Below are positions 21,339 through 31,586 of a DNA stretch of 64,000 nt, piece after piece. How positions within the stretch are numbered: the first letter of the stretch is position 1; every line of letters starts with the position of its first letter. The stretch spans positions 270,649,092-270,713,091 of the forward strand of contig CM054062.1 of assembly GCA_028641055.1 (NCBI GenBank). The letters are read 5' to 3'. Source of the stretch: Alopecurus myosuroides (Eukaryota; Streptophyta; Magnoliopsida; Poales; Poaceae). The translations under genes and the position numbers were made by a program. The notes under the pieces are model-generated. The model had not been told where the DNA came from. It did not search any database and saw only the letters and a program-made list of their open reading frames with translations.

Positions 21339-23117
21339 TCAGTGAATGTGCTGGAACTCGCAGCCTTCAAAGAATCCAGTCATAGACTGTACCAGGAAGC
21401 GATATGATGCCATGTTGGCATCTAGAGCATCCCAGGTGCCAGAGACTTGCTGCACCACCAGATCTGAATCGCCATAGCATATAATGCGCTGCACGCCAAC
21501 CTCCTTGGCTACTCGCAAACCATGCACCACTGCCTCGTACTCTGCTACGTTGTTGGACGCCTTGAAATGAATCTGCAGCACATACTTGAGTTGATCTCGC
21601 TTGGGTGACGTAAGCACCACGCCAGCACCAAGGCCTTCCTTCACCTTCGAGCCATCAAAGTGCATCTTCCAGTAATTAGAAACTAGAGCAGGAGGTTCAT
21701 ACTGCACCTCGGCCCAATCCACCAGAAACTCCGCCAGAATCTGAGACTTGATAGCTTCTCTTCTCGCATACGCGGGCGCATACGCAGCCAGCTCGATTGC
21801 CCACTTGGCTACTCTGCCACTCGCCTCCTTGTTGCCCATGATATCCGAGATGGGCGCAGAGCTCACAACCGTGATGGGATGCTCTTGGAAGTAATGCTTT
21901 AGCTTCTTGGCGCCCAGGTACACGCCATAGGTCATCTTCTGGTAATGCGGGTAGTTTTGCTTGGAGCTAGACAGCACTTCACTGAGATAGTACACTGGGC
22001 GCTGCACACTCTTGCCTTCTTCTTCTCGCTCCACCACAATCACCACACTGACTACTCGGTTAGTGGCAGCAATGTACAGCAGCATTGGCTCCTTGGGTAG
22101 CGGACTAGCCAAGATGGGAGCGCTGGCCAGCATTGCCTTCAGCTCGTTGAATGCCACATCCGCTTGCGGAGTCCAGACAAACTTGTCACTTTTCTTCATC
22201 AGCTGGTATAGAGGCAGGGCCTTCTCGCCCATTCGGCCCAGGAAACGGCTCAGAGATGCCAAGCAACCAGTGAATTTCTGCACGTCCTTCAGGGATCTCG
22301 GCAAAGACATGCTCTCAATAGCTTTTATCTTTGAAGGATTGGCTTCAATGCCCCGACTAGACACCAGGAAGCCGAGTAGCTTGCCAGCCGGGACACCAAA
22401 GGTGCATTTACTCGGATTCAGCTTCATTTTATACTTGCGTAGGTTAGCAAAGGTTTCCTCCAGGTCGGCAAGCAGAGTATGTGTTTTATTCGTTTTGATG
22501 ACAATGTCATCTACGTACACCTGCACATTCTTGCCGAGCTGGTCGTGCAAGCATTTTTGCATGCATCTCTGATAGGTTGCACCCGCATTCCTCAAGCCAA
22601 AACACATGACACGATAGCAATAAGCCCCGTACGGGGTAATGAAAACAGTCTTTATTTGATCAGCAGGATTGAGTGCAATCTGGTGGAAACCAGAGTAGGC
22701 ATCTATGAAAGACAGCAGTTCACAACCGGCAGTGGAATCGATCACCTGATCGATGCGAGGTAGCGGGAAGGGATCCTTGGGGCACGCCTTGTTCAAGTCG
22801 GTGTAGTCGACACACATGCGCCATGCAGTAGCGGCCTTGGGATCCTCCTTCTTCTTCTCGACCATGACCGGGTTGGCTAGCCAATCCGGATGCAGCACCT
22901 CCATGATGAAGTTGCTTATCAGCAGCTTGGTGATCTGGTCACCAATGGCCTTCCTTCTCTCATCTCCGAAGCGGCGCATAGCCTGCTTCACTGGCTTGGC
23001 GTCAGGACGCACATGTAATGAGTGCTCAACCAACTCCCTCGGGACTCCTGGTAGATCTTCATTGGACCAGGCGAACACGTCCCGATTCTCACGGAGGAAG
23101 TGGATGAGCTCGCTTTC
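21339..23117 (-). CDS. Reverse transcriptase-RNase H segment of the Tat pol frame
   Basis: Open between the in-frame TAG (23118-23120) and TGA (21339-21341). RT: EVLHPDWLANPVMVEKKK, CVDYTDLNKACPKDPFPLPR, FIDAYSGFHQI and the active-site box YVDDIVIK. The RNase H part has MHFDGSK, AEYEAVVHGL and CYGDSDLVVQQV, an archaeal-type RNase H as seen in Tat elements, preceded by the usual gypsy RNase H remnant (LYIAATNRVVSVV). Codons continue in frame past the TAG (ESELIHFLRENRDVFAWS). It copies the genomic RNA into cDNA in the cytoplasmic particle. Confidence 0.92.
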   Translation of the reverse strand, partial: ESELIHFLRENRDVFAWSNEDLPGVPRELVEHSLHVRPDAKPVKQAMRRFGDERRKAIGDQITKLLISNFIMEVLHPDWLANPVMVEKKKEDPKAATAWRMCVDYTDLNKACPKDPFPLPRIDQVIDSTAGCELLSFIDAYSGFHQIALNPADQIKTVFITPYGAYCYRVMCFGLRNAGATYQRCMQKCLHDQLGKNVQVYVDDIVIKTNKTHTLLADLEETFANLRKYKMKLNPSKCTFGVPAGKLLGFLVSSRGIEANPSKIKAIESMSLPRSLKDVQKFTGCLASLSRFLGRMGEKALPLYQLMKKSDKFVWTPQADVAFNELKAMLASAPILASPLPKEPMLLYIAATNRVVSVVIVVEREEEGKSVQRPVYYLSEVLSSSKQNYPHYQKMTYGVYLGAKKLKHYFQEHPITVVSSAPISDIMGNKEASGRVAKWAIELAAYAPAYARREAIKSQILAEFLVDWAEVQYEPPALVSNYWKMHFDGSKVKEGLGAGVVLTSPKRDQLKYVLQIHFKASNNVAEYEAVVHGLRVAKEVGVQRIICYGDSDLVVQQVSGTWDALDANMASYRFLVQSMTGFFEGCEFQHIH

Positions 23118-24233
23118 CTATTTCTCCGCCAACCCGGAGCCAATGATGGCTACGCGGTCGGGGAACTCGGGGTCGACCTGGACCTTCTTGGTTTCCTGAG
23201 ATGCCTGGAACGCGGTCCCGTGTTGGGTACTCGGCACGCCTTGCGCGCCAGCTTGCGCGGATTGCGCCATGGCCACTACCTCATACATATTCTTCTTCTC
23301 GGCAGCAATCACCATCGACTCCGCCAACTGGGAACCAGCGGAGGCACACTCCATGGACTTCTTGTAATCACCAGCAATGGTAATCACACCATTGGGACCA
23401 GGGATCTTCATCTTCAGATATGCCGTGTGGGTAGAGGCCATGAACTTGCTCAGAGCAGGCCTGCCGAGTAGAGCATGGTACGGGCTCTTATGGTCAACCA
23501 CCTCAAACTGCAGGCGCTCTGTGCGGCAGTTCTCCCTTGTACCGAATAGCACATCTATCCACACTCGGCCAATCGGGTTGCACGAGACTCCCGGCACAAT
23601 GCCATGGAAGGTGGTCTTGCTAGGTAGCAGCATGTTCTCGGCCAGGCCGAGCTTCTCGAGTGTGTCTCTGTACACGATGTTGATGCTGCTGCCGTTGTCG
23701 ATTAGCACCTTGCTGAACCTCACATTCTTCTCGGGACCCAGGAAGGTAGGATCCAACACCAAGGCGTAGCTACCCGGGTTGGGCATCACCTTGGGTTGAT
23801 CTACTCGGGACCACCTGATCTCTTGGTCACACCAATACATGTAGTGAGGGACAGCATGAATCACTGCATTGACCTCCATAGCGCGCCTGTGCTGTGATTG
23901 CTTGTCGACTGGCTCAGAGGTGAAGATCATGTAGCTCTCGTGGTGCTCTTGGTACTGGTTTGAGCCTCCGCCCCCATTGTTGCCGTTGTTGTTGTTGCCC
24001 TGGTAGTTGTTGTTGCCTCTGTTGTTGTTGCGGTTGTAGTAGTTGTTGTTGTTGCGATAGCCCTCATTGTTGAAATGACGATTGGCTCCTAAAGCCACTT
24101 GGTTCACATTTTCTCTTCTCGGGAACACTGGCGGCCGAGCTGCGGGTGCGCGGGCAGGCTGCACATTGGCATTTGCAGCTGGTAGAGGAGGTGGAGGAGG
24201 CAGGCCTTCATTCTTGATCTCATCCCACCACTC
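23118..24233 (-). CDS. Protease segment of the Tat gag-pol frame
   Basis: Open from just after the in-frame TGA (24234-24236) to TAG (23118-23120). Asn-rich N-terminal linker (NNNNYYNRNNN type), then the retropepsin-like domain with VLIDNGSSINIVY around the catalytic Asp and LLGRPALSKFMA downstream. It processes Gag-Pol. The frame is continuous with gag before it and RT after it, each border being a single stop codon. Confidence 0.85.
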   Translation of the reverse strand, partial: EWWDEIKNEGLPPPPPLPAANANVQPARAPAARPPVFPRRENVNQVALGANRHFNNEGYRNNNNYYNRNNNRGNNNYQGNNNNGNNGGGGSNQYQEHHESYMIFTSEPVDKQSQHRRAMEVNAVIHAVPHYMYWCDQEIRWSRVDQPKVMPNPGSYALVLDPTFLGPEKNVRFSKVLIDNGSSINIVYRDTLEKLGLAENMLLPSKTTFHGIVPGVSCNPIGRVWIDVLFGTRENCRTERLQFEVVDHKSPYHALLGRPALSKFMASTHTAYLKMKIPGPNGVITIAGDYKKSMECASAGSQLAESMVIAAEKKNMYEVVAMAQSAQAGAQGVPSTQHGTAFQASQETKKVQVDPEFPDRVAIIGSGLAEK

Positions 24234-26681
24234 TCACTGCCGAGTAGTGTGGTTAGCAGGCCTCGACGGATGCTGCGTATGGAAACTGCATGGACCATCC
24301 TTCATGTCGTTGAAGACGAACTTCCTTGGCTGCTCCGAGTTGCCGCTACCCGACTGAGGAGCACGGAATGGTTTCTTGTTGCCCTGGCCCTGGTTCTGGT
24401 TCTGCCCGTAGGCTCCAGCAGGTTTTTGCCTTTGGCTACCCCCAGCTCCAACAGCCACTGCATTCACCTCTTCAGGGTCGTACCGAGTATCTATTCGGTC
24501 ACCCCTGCGCTTGTTGCGGAACTCGTTGCGCTTGCTGTTGCTGAAGTTTCTTCTCGGCTCAGAGGAGTCCATCAGGGGCTGAGTAGGATCACCGAGTGCG
24601 TACTGATCCGCAATCTTGATGGTCTCTGCCAGAGTGTTTGGCATCTCCCTCTGCAACCTCTGCCACATCATACTGCCATGTCTGCAACCCTGCGCAAACC
24701 AAGTGATGGCCTGGGCCTCGTTCACACCTTCACAGGTGTTCCTCAATGTGCTCCACCGAGTAAGGTACTCGCGGTCCGTCTCATCTTCTCGCTGCCTGCA
24801 AGCGGACAGCTGTTGTGGCCTATTCGGCCTCTTGTATGTGCTGGTGAAGTTGCTGATGAAGGCGTCCGAGAAATCCAGCCAGCAATTGATGCTGTTCTTG
24901 GGCAAGTTGTTGAGCCAAGTGCGAGCTGGACCCTCTAGCATCTGCGGGACGTAGCGCACCGCCCATATCCGGTTGCCGTTCGCGATATGAACCGCGGTGA
25001 CATAATCATTGAGCCAATCCTCCGGCTTGGTGCTGCCGTTGTAACTCTTGGTGCCCCTTGCGAGCTGGAAGTTCTTCACGGACGGCTCGTTCATGATGCG
25101 CGGGCCAAAGCACTCGGGGCCAGGAGGACCCGTGTTCTCCAGCCGCGCCGACAAGCTGATCCGGTCCAGCTGGTGCCTTGCATCTCCAGGCGCCAACACG
25201 TGCTCGCCAACACGGTCCAGAATGTCATAACCAGCCATCTCCATGGCCGAATAGCCGTCATCATACCTATCCACCTGCACAGCTGCAGGCTGCTCCACCG
25301 GGTTGGCGACTGGCGCCACTGCGCGCGGCTGCTGCCTCTGCCGAGTAGGCTGAGCAGCGGGACGCTGAGAAGGACCTGGGCGCGCTCCACCTCGGGCCTG
25401 GCTTTGAGCTTTATGGGCTTGGGAGCCTGCTCTTGCAGCGTTGTGTTCCTGACCGGGCTGCTGCGGCACAGCGAGCTGTTTCGCGGCAGCAGTCGGGTCG
25501 TACACCTGCATTTGCCTATCTCTGCCAGAACGTCCGCTGCGGCTCTTCTCGCGGCTGGGATGCAGAGATGAGGCCTGATCGTTAGATCTAGCCGCGTGCG
25601 AGTGCACCACCTGCGAGGCTCCAGCACCCGGGTTGGCTTTCCGGAACTCCTCATTCTGCCTAGCAGCCTCTAATACCAACTCGTTGAGCCTCTCTTGCTG
25701 CCTAGCGCGCGCGTCGCCGTCGAGATGCGGCAACTCGGCGGCTACAGCCTCAGCAGCTCTAAGTGTCTTGGCGGGGGTGCTATACCTAGGCCTAGTGGAG
25801 GTGTTTGCGGTGGCAGACTGAGCGGGAGCCTCTACAACCGTTGCCATCTCGGCACCTAGGTTACGCCGCGTGGCGCCTACTCTGCTAGCTCTCCTAGTGA
25901 CTGGCGTGAAGCCGTGAGCCTTGTTGTACTCAAGCTGATCTAAGCTAAGCTCTAGCCTGATCTTGTCCAACTCCGCCTGCTCGGCGAGCAGCTCCTGGCG
26001 TTGCCGCTCGAGCTGCTCCTTCATGCTCAGGAGCTCGAGGTCGGGGGGAGGCGGCATGCCCGGGCGCGCAGCAGACGCAGGGATAGTCGGGGTAGTGGAA
26101 AGCGGGAGGTTGCACTCCTTCTCGTAAGGCCGGTGAGTCCTGCCACCAACGCTCGGGCCAGCAAGGTCCTCAGCAACGACCGCAGCGCCAGGAGCACCCG
26201 TGCCGGCGTCCGCAGCCAAGCCAGCTACCATCACCTCCGCGACGTCCGCGGAGCTGCCCAGCGGCCTCCCGCGTGCGGCGACAACGGCAGGCGGATCCTC
26301 CGCGTCATGCACCAGCTCGGGGTACTCGCAGTCGACGACGGTGGCGACGTAGACGAGGTGCGCGCCGAAGGAGATCACCGAGCCGTCCTCCGGCATGGCC
26401 CTGCCGCCGAAATCGCCGGCATTGTCGGTGACGAAGTCGAAGGAGCCGAATCTGTGGACAAGGCCACAGACTACACGCTCTCCAGTAGCAGAAATCGATC
26501 CCGTCCGAACAGAAACTCCAGCCAGCGCCGCTGGTTGCCCCATGGTGGGCGCCAACTGTCGTGGTGGTGTCACGGCAGATGCCATAGGATGGCTAAAGAT
26601 GTGGGGACGAAGGACGCTGGAGGCGCTCGGGGAGGGATCACGCGACGAGTAGACGCGTGAGGTGAAGATCAAACACTGCAA
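24234..26681 (-). CDS. Gag of Tat element family 1 (copy A)
   Basis: 815 codons open. Structural protein that packages the element RNA. The N-terminal half is Ala/Pro-rich with a coiled coil near residue 215 (LLSMKEQLERQRQELLAEQ). The retrotransposon-gag fold lies around residues 555-690: AVRYVPQMLEGPARTWLNNL, LDFSDAFISNF, REYLTRWSTLRNT. The start is uncertain: the first ATG at 26681 lies inside the 5' LTR and the frame stays open across the primer site; a second ATG (MGQPAALAG) overlaps the primer site itself at about 26544. It ends at TGA 24234-24236, after which the same frame continues into protease. Confidence 0.88.
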   Translation of the reverse strand: MQCLIFTSRVYSSRDPSPSASSVLRPHIFSHPMASAVTPPRQLAPTMGQPAALAGVSVRTGSISATGERVVCGLVHRFGSFDFVTDNAGDFGGRAMPEDGSVISFGAHLVYVATVVDCEYPELVHDAEDPPAVVAARGRPLGSSADVAEVMVAGLAADAGTGAPGAAVVAEDLAGPSVGGRTHRPYEKECNLPLSTTPTIPASAARPGMPPPPDLELLSMKEQLERQRQELLAEQAELDKIRLELSLDQLEYNKAHGFTPVTRRASRVGATRRNLGAEMATVVEAPAQSATANTSTRPRYSTPAKTLRAAEAVAAELPHLDGDARARQQERLNELVLEAARQNEEFRKANPGAGASQVVHSHAARSNDQASSLHPSREKSRSGRSGRDRQMQVYDPTAAAKQLAVPQQPGQEHNAARAGSQAHKAQSQARGGARPGPSQRPAAQPTRQRQQPRAVAPVANPVEQPAAVQVDRYDDGYSAMEMAGYDILDRVGEHVLAPGDARHQLDRISLSARLENTGPPGPECFGPRIMNEPSVKNFQLARGTKSYNGSTKPEDWLNDYVTAVHIANGNRIWAVRYVPQMLEGPARTWLNNLPKNSINCWLDFSDAFISNFTSTYKRPNRPQQLSACRQREDETDREYLTRWSTLRNTCEGVNEAQAITWFAQGCRHGSMMWQRLQREMPNTLAETIKIADQYALGDPTQPLMDSSEPRRNFSNSKRNEFRNKRRGDRIDTRYDPEEVNAVAVGAGGSQRQKPAGAYGQNQNQGQGNKKPFRAPQSGSGNSEQPRKFVFNDMKDGPCSFHTQHPSRPANHTTRQ
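26537..26554 (-). other. Primer-binding site, tRNA-Lys type (one mismatch)
   Basis: Minus-strand TGGCGCCCACCATGGGGC, two bases inside the 5' LTR. It matches the complement of the 3' end of plant tRNA-Lys(CUU), TGGCGCCCACCGTGGGGC, at 17 of 18 positions. The duplicated copy at 48384-48401 has the perfect match. The mismatch (G to A in sense) creates the ATG of MGQPAA. Confidence 0.85.
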
Positions 26682-27430
26682 ACAACACGATCTACCCAGG
26701 TTCAGGGCCCTCGTGAGGAGGTAAAACCCCTACTCCTGCCTTTCTCTATGTATTCTGGTGTCTCACCGAGTAGCCACATTACAAATGTTCTTGATACCGA
26801 GTAGCCACTCTTCTCTCTCCGGGTAGAATTAGGTCAAGAATCTCTACGAGTGTTCTCGCAATGCTTCGTGCCTCGCGCAGGAGGCGGCTGGGCACCTTAT
26901 ATACCCGGTGCCCTGCCGGATACAGCCAAATACAAACAAGTGTCGACATTGTGTGCACACCGTCCTTCTTCCGAGTTCCCGCTGACAGCTTTGGCTTCTA
27001 AGCTTGTCCTGATGCAGAAAGTCGTTGGGCAAAACCAAGTAACCAGTCTGTTATCACTGTGCGAACACAGAGTAGGTCCCCCCTATCCTGCGACGCCCTG
27101 CTGACACACTGTCGCTGTCAGGCACGCCGTCCCCAGATGAACAGTGCTGTGAACAGTGCCAAGTACGGACCCGGGATACGCGGGATCCTGTGTCAGAACG
27201 GCTCCTTTGACTTCTGGCCCGAGTAGGTTCCCGCCAATCTTACTCGGACCAATTCTTCTACTCGAACAGATATAACTTGCTTGATATCTCCTTCTGGTCA
27301 TCTTTTTGTAAGACCGAGTAGCAGTCGACCGGGTAGCAAGTACCGGGTAGTCGGCTACTCGACCAAACTTCTCTTCTGACTGTTGCCTTTACCACTTGCC
27401 TTTACCCTACTCGGGGGTAACCCCCCGACA
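26557..27430 (-). repeat. 5' LTR of Tat element family 1
   Basis: 874 bp, TGTCGTGG...CCGACA. TATATAA on the minus strand at 26897-26903 inside the GGGCACC/GGTGCCC palindrome should be the promoter for gag-pol. It carries three substitutions and one extra C relative to the 3' LTR. GGCAT (27431-27435) follows. Confidence 0.93.
26897..26903 (-). promoter_or_regulatory. TATA box of the gag-pol promoter (copy A)
   Basis: Minus-strand TATATAA, about 215 bp upstream of the first gag-frame ATG and 345 bp upstream of the primer site. Enclosed by an inverted GGGCACC/GGTGCCC pair. Confidence 0.6.
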
Positions 27431-27435
27431 GGCAT

Positions 27436-28956
27436 AGATGAAGAAATGTCCATATTTAACTATTTTCCCGTCTTTGTTGATATACACATAATGAATGATT
27501 ACTTATTTATTTTGGAAATACTATGGGTCACAACATAATTATTTCCATTCCACAAGTGCCAAATATAATATATTTTTTATTATAACTAGATCATAATGGC
27601 ACGCGTTGCCGCGCCTGTCTATTTTTTAGATAGAATGGAATGAATTTTCATAAATATATAAATATGGAAACACTTTATATTTTCCATTCTATTAAATTAA
27701 TTCGCTACGACAAAGCATTATTTTCTCATATGTAGACACTCAATTCAAAATCAAATCAAGATATTTCGTAAGAAAATTAGTGAACTAACTAAATTAGTGA
27801 AACCGATAAGGCAATAGTATTTTAGCCAAAAGGAAATCAATGTATTGTTTCACATAATTCAGTTGTTTTATAAGCTCGGAAATGCACTTGAAGAGATATA
27901 GAATCTATGAATTGTAACATACCGACTTATAACGGGACTGGTTTGATCGATCGCATGTTCGGAAGCAGTGGCGGAAACAGGGCCAGCGGGGGGCCTTGCC
28001 CCCCCCCCCCAACCACGCAGGCTACATCAAGCTACTTTGTATACATAAGCCTGATTAAGAAATGATTTTTAGTGAAAAAATAGCATGTTTGGATCCCCCT
28101 AATGGATAATTACCGGTTTTGGCCCCCCTTAAACTTAATTCATGCTTACGCCCCTATTCGGAAGTAGCACTACGAAGAGTTTATTCTACACTTAACCCAC
28201 ACAGTTAAGTGTAAGGAGATTCATTAGCATGGCCATCTATTAAGATACATGATTTTGATTGTCACATGTGGTTCTTTTCGTGATGAGCGCAATCATTCAT
28301 ATTAGATTTATAAACGATAATGCATATGGTCTTCTTTGACTTGTTTCCCCATAACCTGAAAGAGAAACGGTAAGTAAATAATTTTGTACCGGTAATTTAA
28401 AATGTTCTCTATACAAGTTCAGTCAAGTACACCTAAATTAGAAATAAGACTTTCGTTAATTTCTAGAGTAAAAAGATTGTAAAATAAATATCGGTGTTAC
28501 TTTAGACATTTGCCAAACACATGTTCTACAAAAAGTATCTACATACCTCTCTAATATTCTAGGGTGGTTGCTGGAGCGATAAGTGATGCACACAAAGAGT
28601 ACCACTGAGATGAACATCCGTCCTTTGGCAATGACCAACTGGTTAGAAGCCTTTGCTTCAAACGACCATTGGTATGCCTCTTTGCTGGCTCAACCATCCA
28701 GGGATGGATTCCTCCACAGGACAAAAATTATATGCTAGATTGCAGTTTAACATAATTTAAAAGATAAGAATATTTTAGTAAGGAAAGAAGATAAAAGAGA
28801 GCCGGATGGATTGCACCTTTTTGAAATCGATTCCAGTGTCCATAGAGGACTACCGTGAGAAAGGTCGTAGGGAAATAATGTCGAGACATGAGATGGGGAA
28901 ATGGGGAAGGGAAAGTGCCATGCCGGTAACAAAAATAGAGTGACGCACCGGGATTA
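27436..28956. other. AT-rich flank, no gene
   Basis: Non-coding sequence to the right of the Tat element, repeated at 49283-50804. Contains decayed transposon-like sequence (ATGGCACGCGTTGCCGCGCC at about 27596) and the C-rich block at 27962-28160 listed separately. No frame with homology. Confidence 0.45.
27962..28160. repeat. Possible small decayed DNA transposon (GCAGTGGCGGAAACAGG block)
   Basis: Begins GCAGTGGCGGAAACAGGGCC and GGGGGGCCTTGCCCCCCC, and later has GGTTTTGGCCCCCCTTAAAC and TTACGCCCC. Short non-autonomous elements beginning with an AGTGGCGGAGCCAGG-like end and holding GGCCCCCC words are common in plants; this resembles a degraded one. The far end is not a clear inverted repeat, so limits are approximate. 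Also at about 49809-50008 in the other copy, with a longer C-tract. Confidence 0.3.
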
Positions 28957-28959
28957 GCT
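28957..28959. other. Empty CACTA insertion site (GCT)
   Basis: GGGATTA-GCT-GGAGGTGAGC here corresponds to GGGATTA-GCT-[CACTA element]-GCT-GGAGGTGAGC at 50798-62492. It is the unoccupied form of the site and confirms a three-base target duplication. Confidence 0.95.
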
Positions 28960-29849
28960 GGAGGTGAGCCCCTCACTTCAATTGTCGGTGTGACGCCTCT
29001 GCTCCCGTCGCCCACGCCGCAGCAGGAGAACAGAACCTTTGATGCCTTCCTGGACGGCGGCGAATCAGCTTCTCTTCGTGCTCGTCAGTTCAAGTAGGCA
29101 GCTTGTAGATGGGCCTTAGTGATATACGGGCCCAGTTAACGATGGAAGTCGAATTTGACATCCAGAGAAGCATCGCTAGGGACAACATGGATGGCCAAAA
29201 ACGTCCACGTAGATCAATTGGACGGCTTAAATTACTTAGACCGTGAGAGAGCACCCTTTTGTCTATGTTTTAATATCCCTAATTAATTTCAAAGTCTTCA
29301 TTACCTTTTGAACGTGAAATGTGACTATCAATTTTTACTTGGTAATTGATAGGTGAAAATTGTATTAATTGAAATAAACCTCTAAAAATGATGCATGCAT
29401 TTTTGGAGAACTTTTAGGATATGTTTGATGAATCTAAAGAAAACTTGTAGGATTAATAATCACTGTTGTATTGATTTGTACAACCAAGTTCAGCTACTAC
29501 GAATAATTAATGGGGGTACAAAAATAGAATGGTGTAATCCTTACCTTAGAGATATTAAATCTGATTTTAAATGTAGAGTAGTTCTTCATGAGTTATGGAA
29601 TGATCCACGATGGTTAAGGCTCTGTTGTTCTTGATGAGTTCTACTTTTTTCACATATTTTAGTTATACTTTAGCCATCAAATTTTTTTAGAGTGATGCAA
29701 AGCATAAATCACTGCAGTTTTGGGTTAGATATTAATAAATTTTCTATCATATTTTATGTTGTAATCCCTTAGAAAATGTTGTGCCTAAAAAATATTTGTA
29801 TTTTGAATCCTATACGGTCCCTAAATTCTATTTTGGGGATAGATATTTC
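28960..29849. other. Flank without a recognisable gene
   Basis: Moderately AT-rich sequence with short open frames only, e.g. 79 codons at 29395-29634, repeated at 62918-63157 with one upstream difference. No domain. Identical in kind to 62483-63372 in the second copy. Confidence 0.4.
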
Positions 29850-31586
29850 TATGTGCATATGTGAGGAGTGAAACTATGGGAAAGAAATTATGTTGAACCA
29901 AATGTACCTTTAGGAAAGGAGATGACCAAGTTCAACATGGATGAAGTCTAAGCAAGGCAACGACGAGGAAATACCATTAGGAAATAATGATTATAAATGA
30001 GAAGAAATAATTGGATCCATAATAGAAGGGTATGTCCATGGAGGATGAGGTTGTTATCCGAAATGTGAATTACTACCCTCAGCTTGCCCTACTGCAAAAA
30101 CAGTGGACCTTCTGATTCGTCTGTCTACCTAATATTTTAGACTTGTAGCGAGTTGCATCCATGAAAAGGCGATAATGCCTCCCGAGATCAATGTTGTGAC
30201 TCGGTTAATAATAAATTTCCAGTTTGATTACTATGGTGGGAAAATTATGAAACAAACATAGAACTCATAGACGATGTATAACTCAAGCCGCATGACAAAA
30301 TCCCTAAATAAATTAACCCTAATCTCTCCTATGTTTGTCTTCCTAGTTGTTTTTTGCGGCAGGGATTAGTGTGGCAGCTGGAGGGACCCGTGGACCCAAT
30401 TTCACATGGTCTTGACTCATTTTGCTCATTCAAACTTTGTGTGTGGGAACCTAAATTGGTTTTAGGGTTGGGTGAGATAAGGGGTTTAAGAGAGAGATAT
30501 ATATTAATGGCATATCTGCAAAAAGGCAACATTTAAATTGGGGAATTTATTATCTAACAATACAAACACATAAAACACATATTAAAAGTAAGTTATTATT
30601 AACAAATACCACCTCTTCCACACCTAGAAACACCTAATTTGCTCCCTCCATCGAAAGGGACACCCATTTTCTAGTACAATCGCACACACAATGGAGGGAA
30701 CAATCACACTTCCTTTCTCCGTGTACCCTATCCGACATCCACGGGGATGACCAAGAACTCTATAAATAGTTTGGCTGTTGCGTTAGCAGTTCAATTCTTC
30801 ATTTGCGTTATGTACGTCGGCTTATCTCTAAGTCTAATAGTTCCGGGTTGTCGGTTAACTTTTCCTTCAACTCTTTCAATTCATATTGCTTGGAGATCTC
30901 TTTGTTGCAGATTCCGCCAATGGGATTGCAGGCCATAGATTCATTTAGAAAACATTCGTCTAGTTTTGTAATGTGACCCTTGAGGTTTGACTTGTTGATT
31001 CAAATTAGCTATAAGATAAACTATCTTATTGTACTTAATGTAGATAAACTATATGCGAAGAGATAATATTTTGTTGTTGAGTTGTTTTTAACTGCTCCTA
31101 ATTCCATGTTTGCAATGTGAGTCTATACTCACCATGGAGGAAATAGTCTCCTTTCTCTGCCTACCATATCCGTCGTCCTTCAGGGTAACCAAGAACTCTT
31201 GAGAAAGTTTTTTCGGTGTGTTAGCAATTATGTTGTGTTATGCGTGTGATTTCATGTTTAATTATATTACCCCTTGATGATAATTTAATATTTGCTTCAA
31301 AACGACTTTCTTGGAGAGCTCTTGGTGGCATATTTCGATGCAAGAGGAAATGTAGCAGTGCACATACTTTCTCGAACGGGCAGTGGCACATGATTCTATT
31401 GGGATTGCCTGCCTGCTTTTTATGTTTTTCAAGTTCTTCTCATCGTGTAATGCAAACCTTGAAATTTACTTGCTGGTTCAATGAATATAGACGAGAAATG
31501 CAAATATCTAATTTCTATTTTTGGGTTACTTTTAGCGGCTCCTAATTCCATGTTTAAAATATGAGTATATGCATACAGATGATGAG
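29850..31586 (+). repeat. Diverged repeats, right copies (one long and one partial unit)
   Basis: 29850-31130 aligns with 1975-3190. The last part (30690-31130) is repeated again at 31131-31586: both contain (A)CCAAGAACTCT, TTGGAGATCTC or TTGGAGAGCTC, and GCTCCTAATTCCATGTTT. The second unit runs straight into the Tekay LTR at 31587. Old repeat family of unknown class. Confidence 0.5.

Larger units (their letters stand above)
3647..27430 (-). mobile_element. Tat-lineage Ty3/gypsy LTR retrotransposon (family 1), with nested insertion
   Basis: Complete element read on the minus strand. Order: 5' LTR (27430-26557), tRNA-Lys primer site, gag, protease, RT-RNase H, integrase, non-coding gap, an antisense spliced gene, polypurine-tract-like sequence, 3' LTR (4519-3647). 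Flanked by GGCAT on both sides. Gene order PR-RT-RH-IN is that of Ty3/gypsy; no chromodomain is seen after integrase, and the antisense 'putative gypsy type transposase' gene before the 3' LTR is typical of the Tat/Ogre group (Grande- or RIRE2-like). The LTRs differ at only three substitutions and one C-tract indel, so insertion is recent. Three in-frame stops in gag-pol mean this copy is probably not autonomous. Net of the 8.56-kb nested element it is about 15.2 kb. Confidence 0.92.
22702..30477 (+). repeat. Long duplication, copy A (matches 44549-64000)
   Basis: From TCTATGAAAGACAGC at 22702 the sequence matches 44549 onward at a constant offset of 21,847 bp, rising to 21,848 at a C-tract. 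After the CACTA insertion in the other copy the offset becomes 33,523, and the match runs to the window end. Both copies contain the Tat RT (part), protease, gag, 5' LTR, the GGCAT duplication and the flank. Copies differ by roughly 0.3-1.6 percent depending on segment, by eye. Confidence 0.93.

Noticed and set aside
25987..26660. Plus-strand frame of 219 codons opposite gag (also 47848-48507)
   Set aside because: Shadow frame opposite a gag domain; its duplicate in copy B is due to the long duplication.
3647..27430. Two separate solo LTRs instead of one element
   Set aside because: Matching GGCAT duplications, matching ends, primer site and full gag-pol between them show a single insertion.
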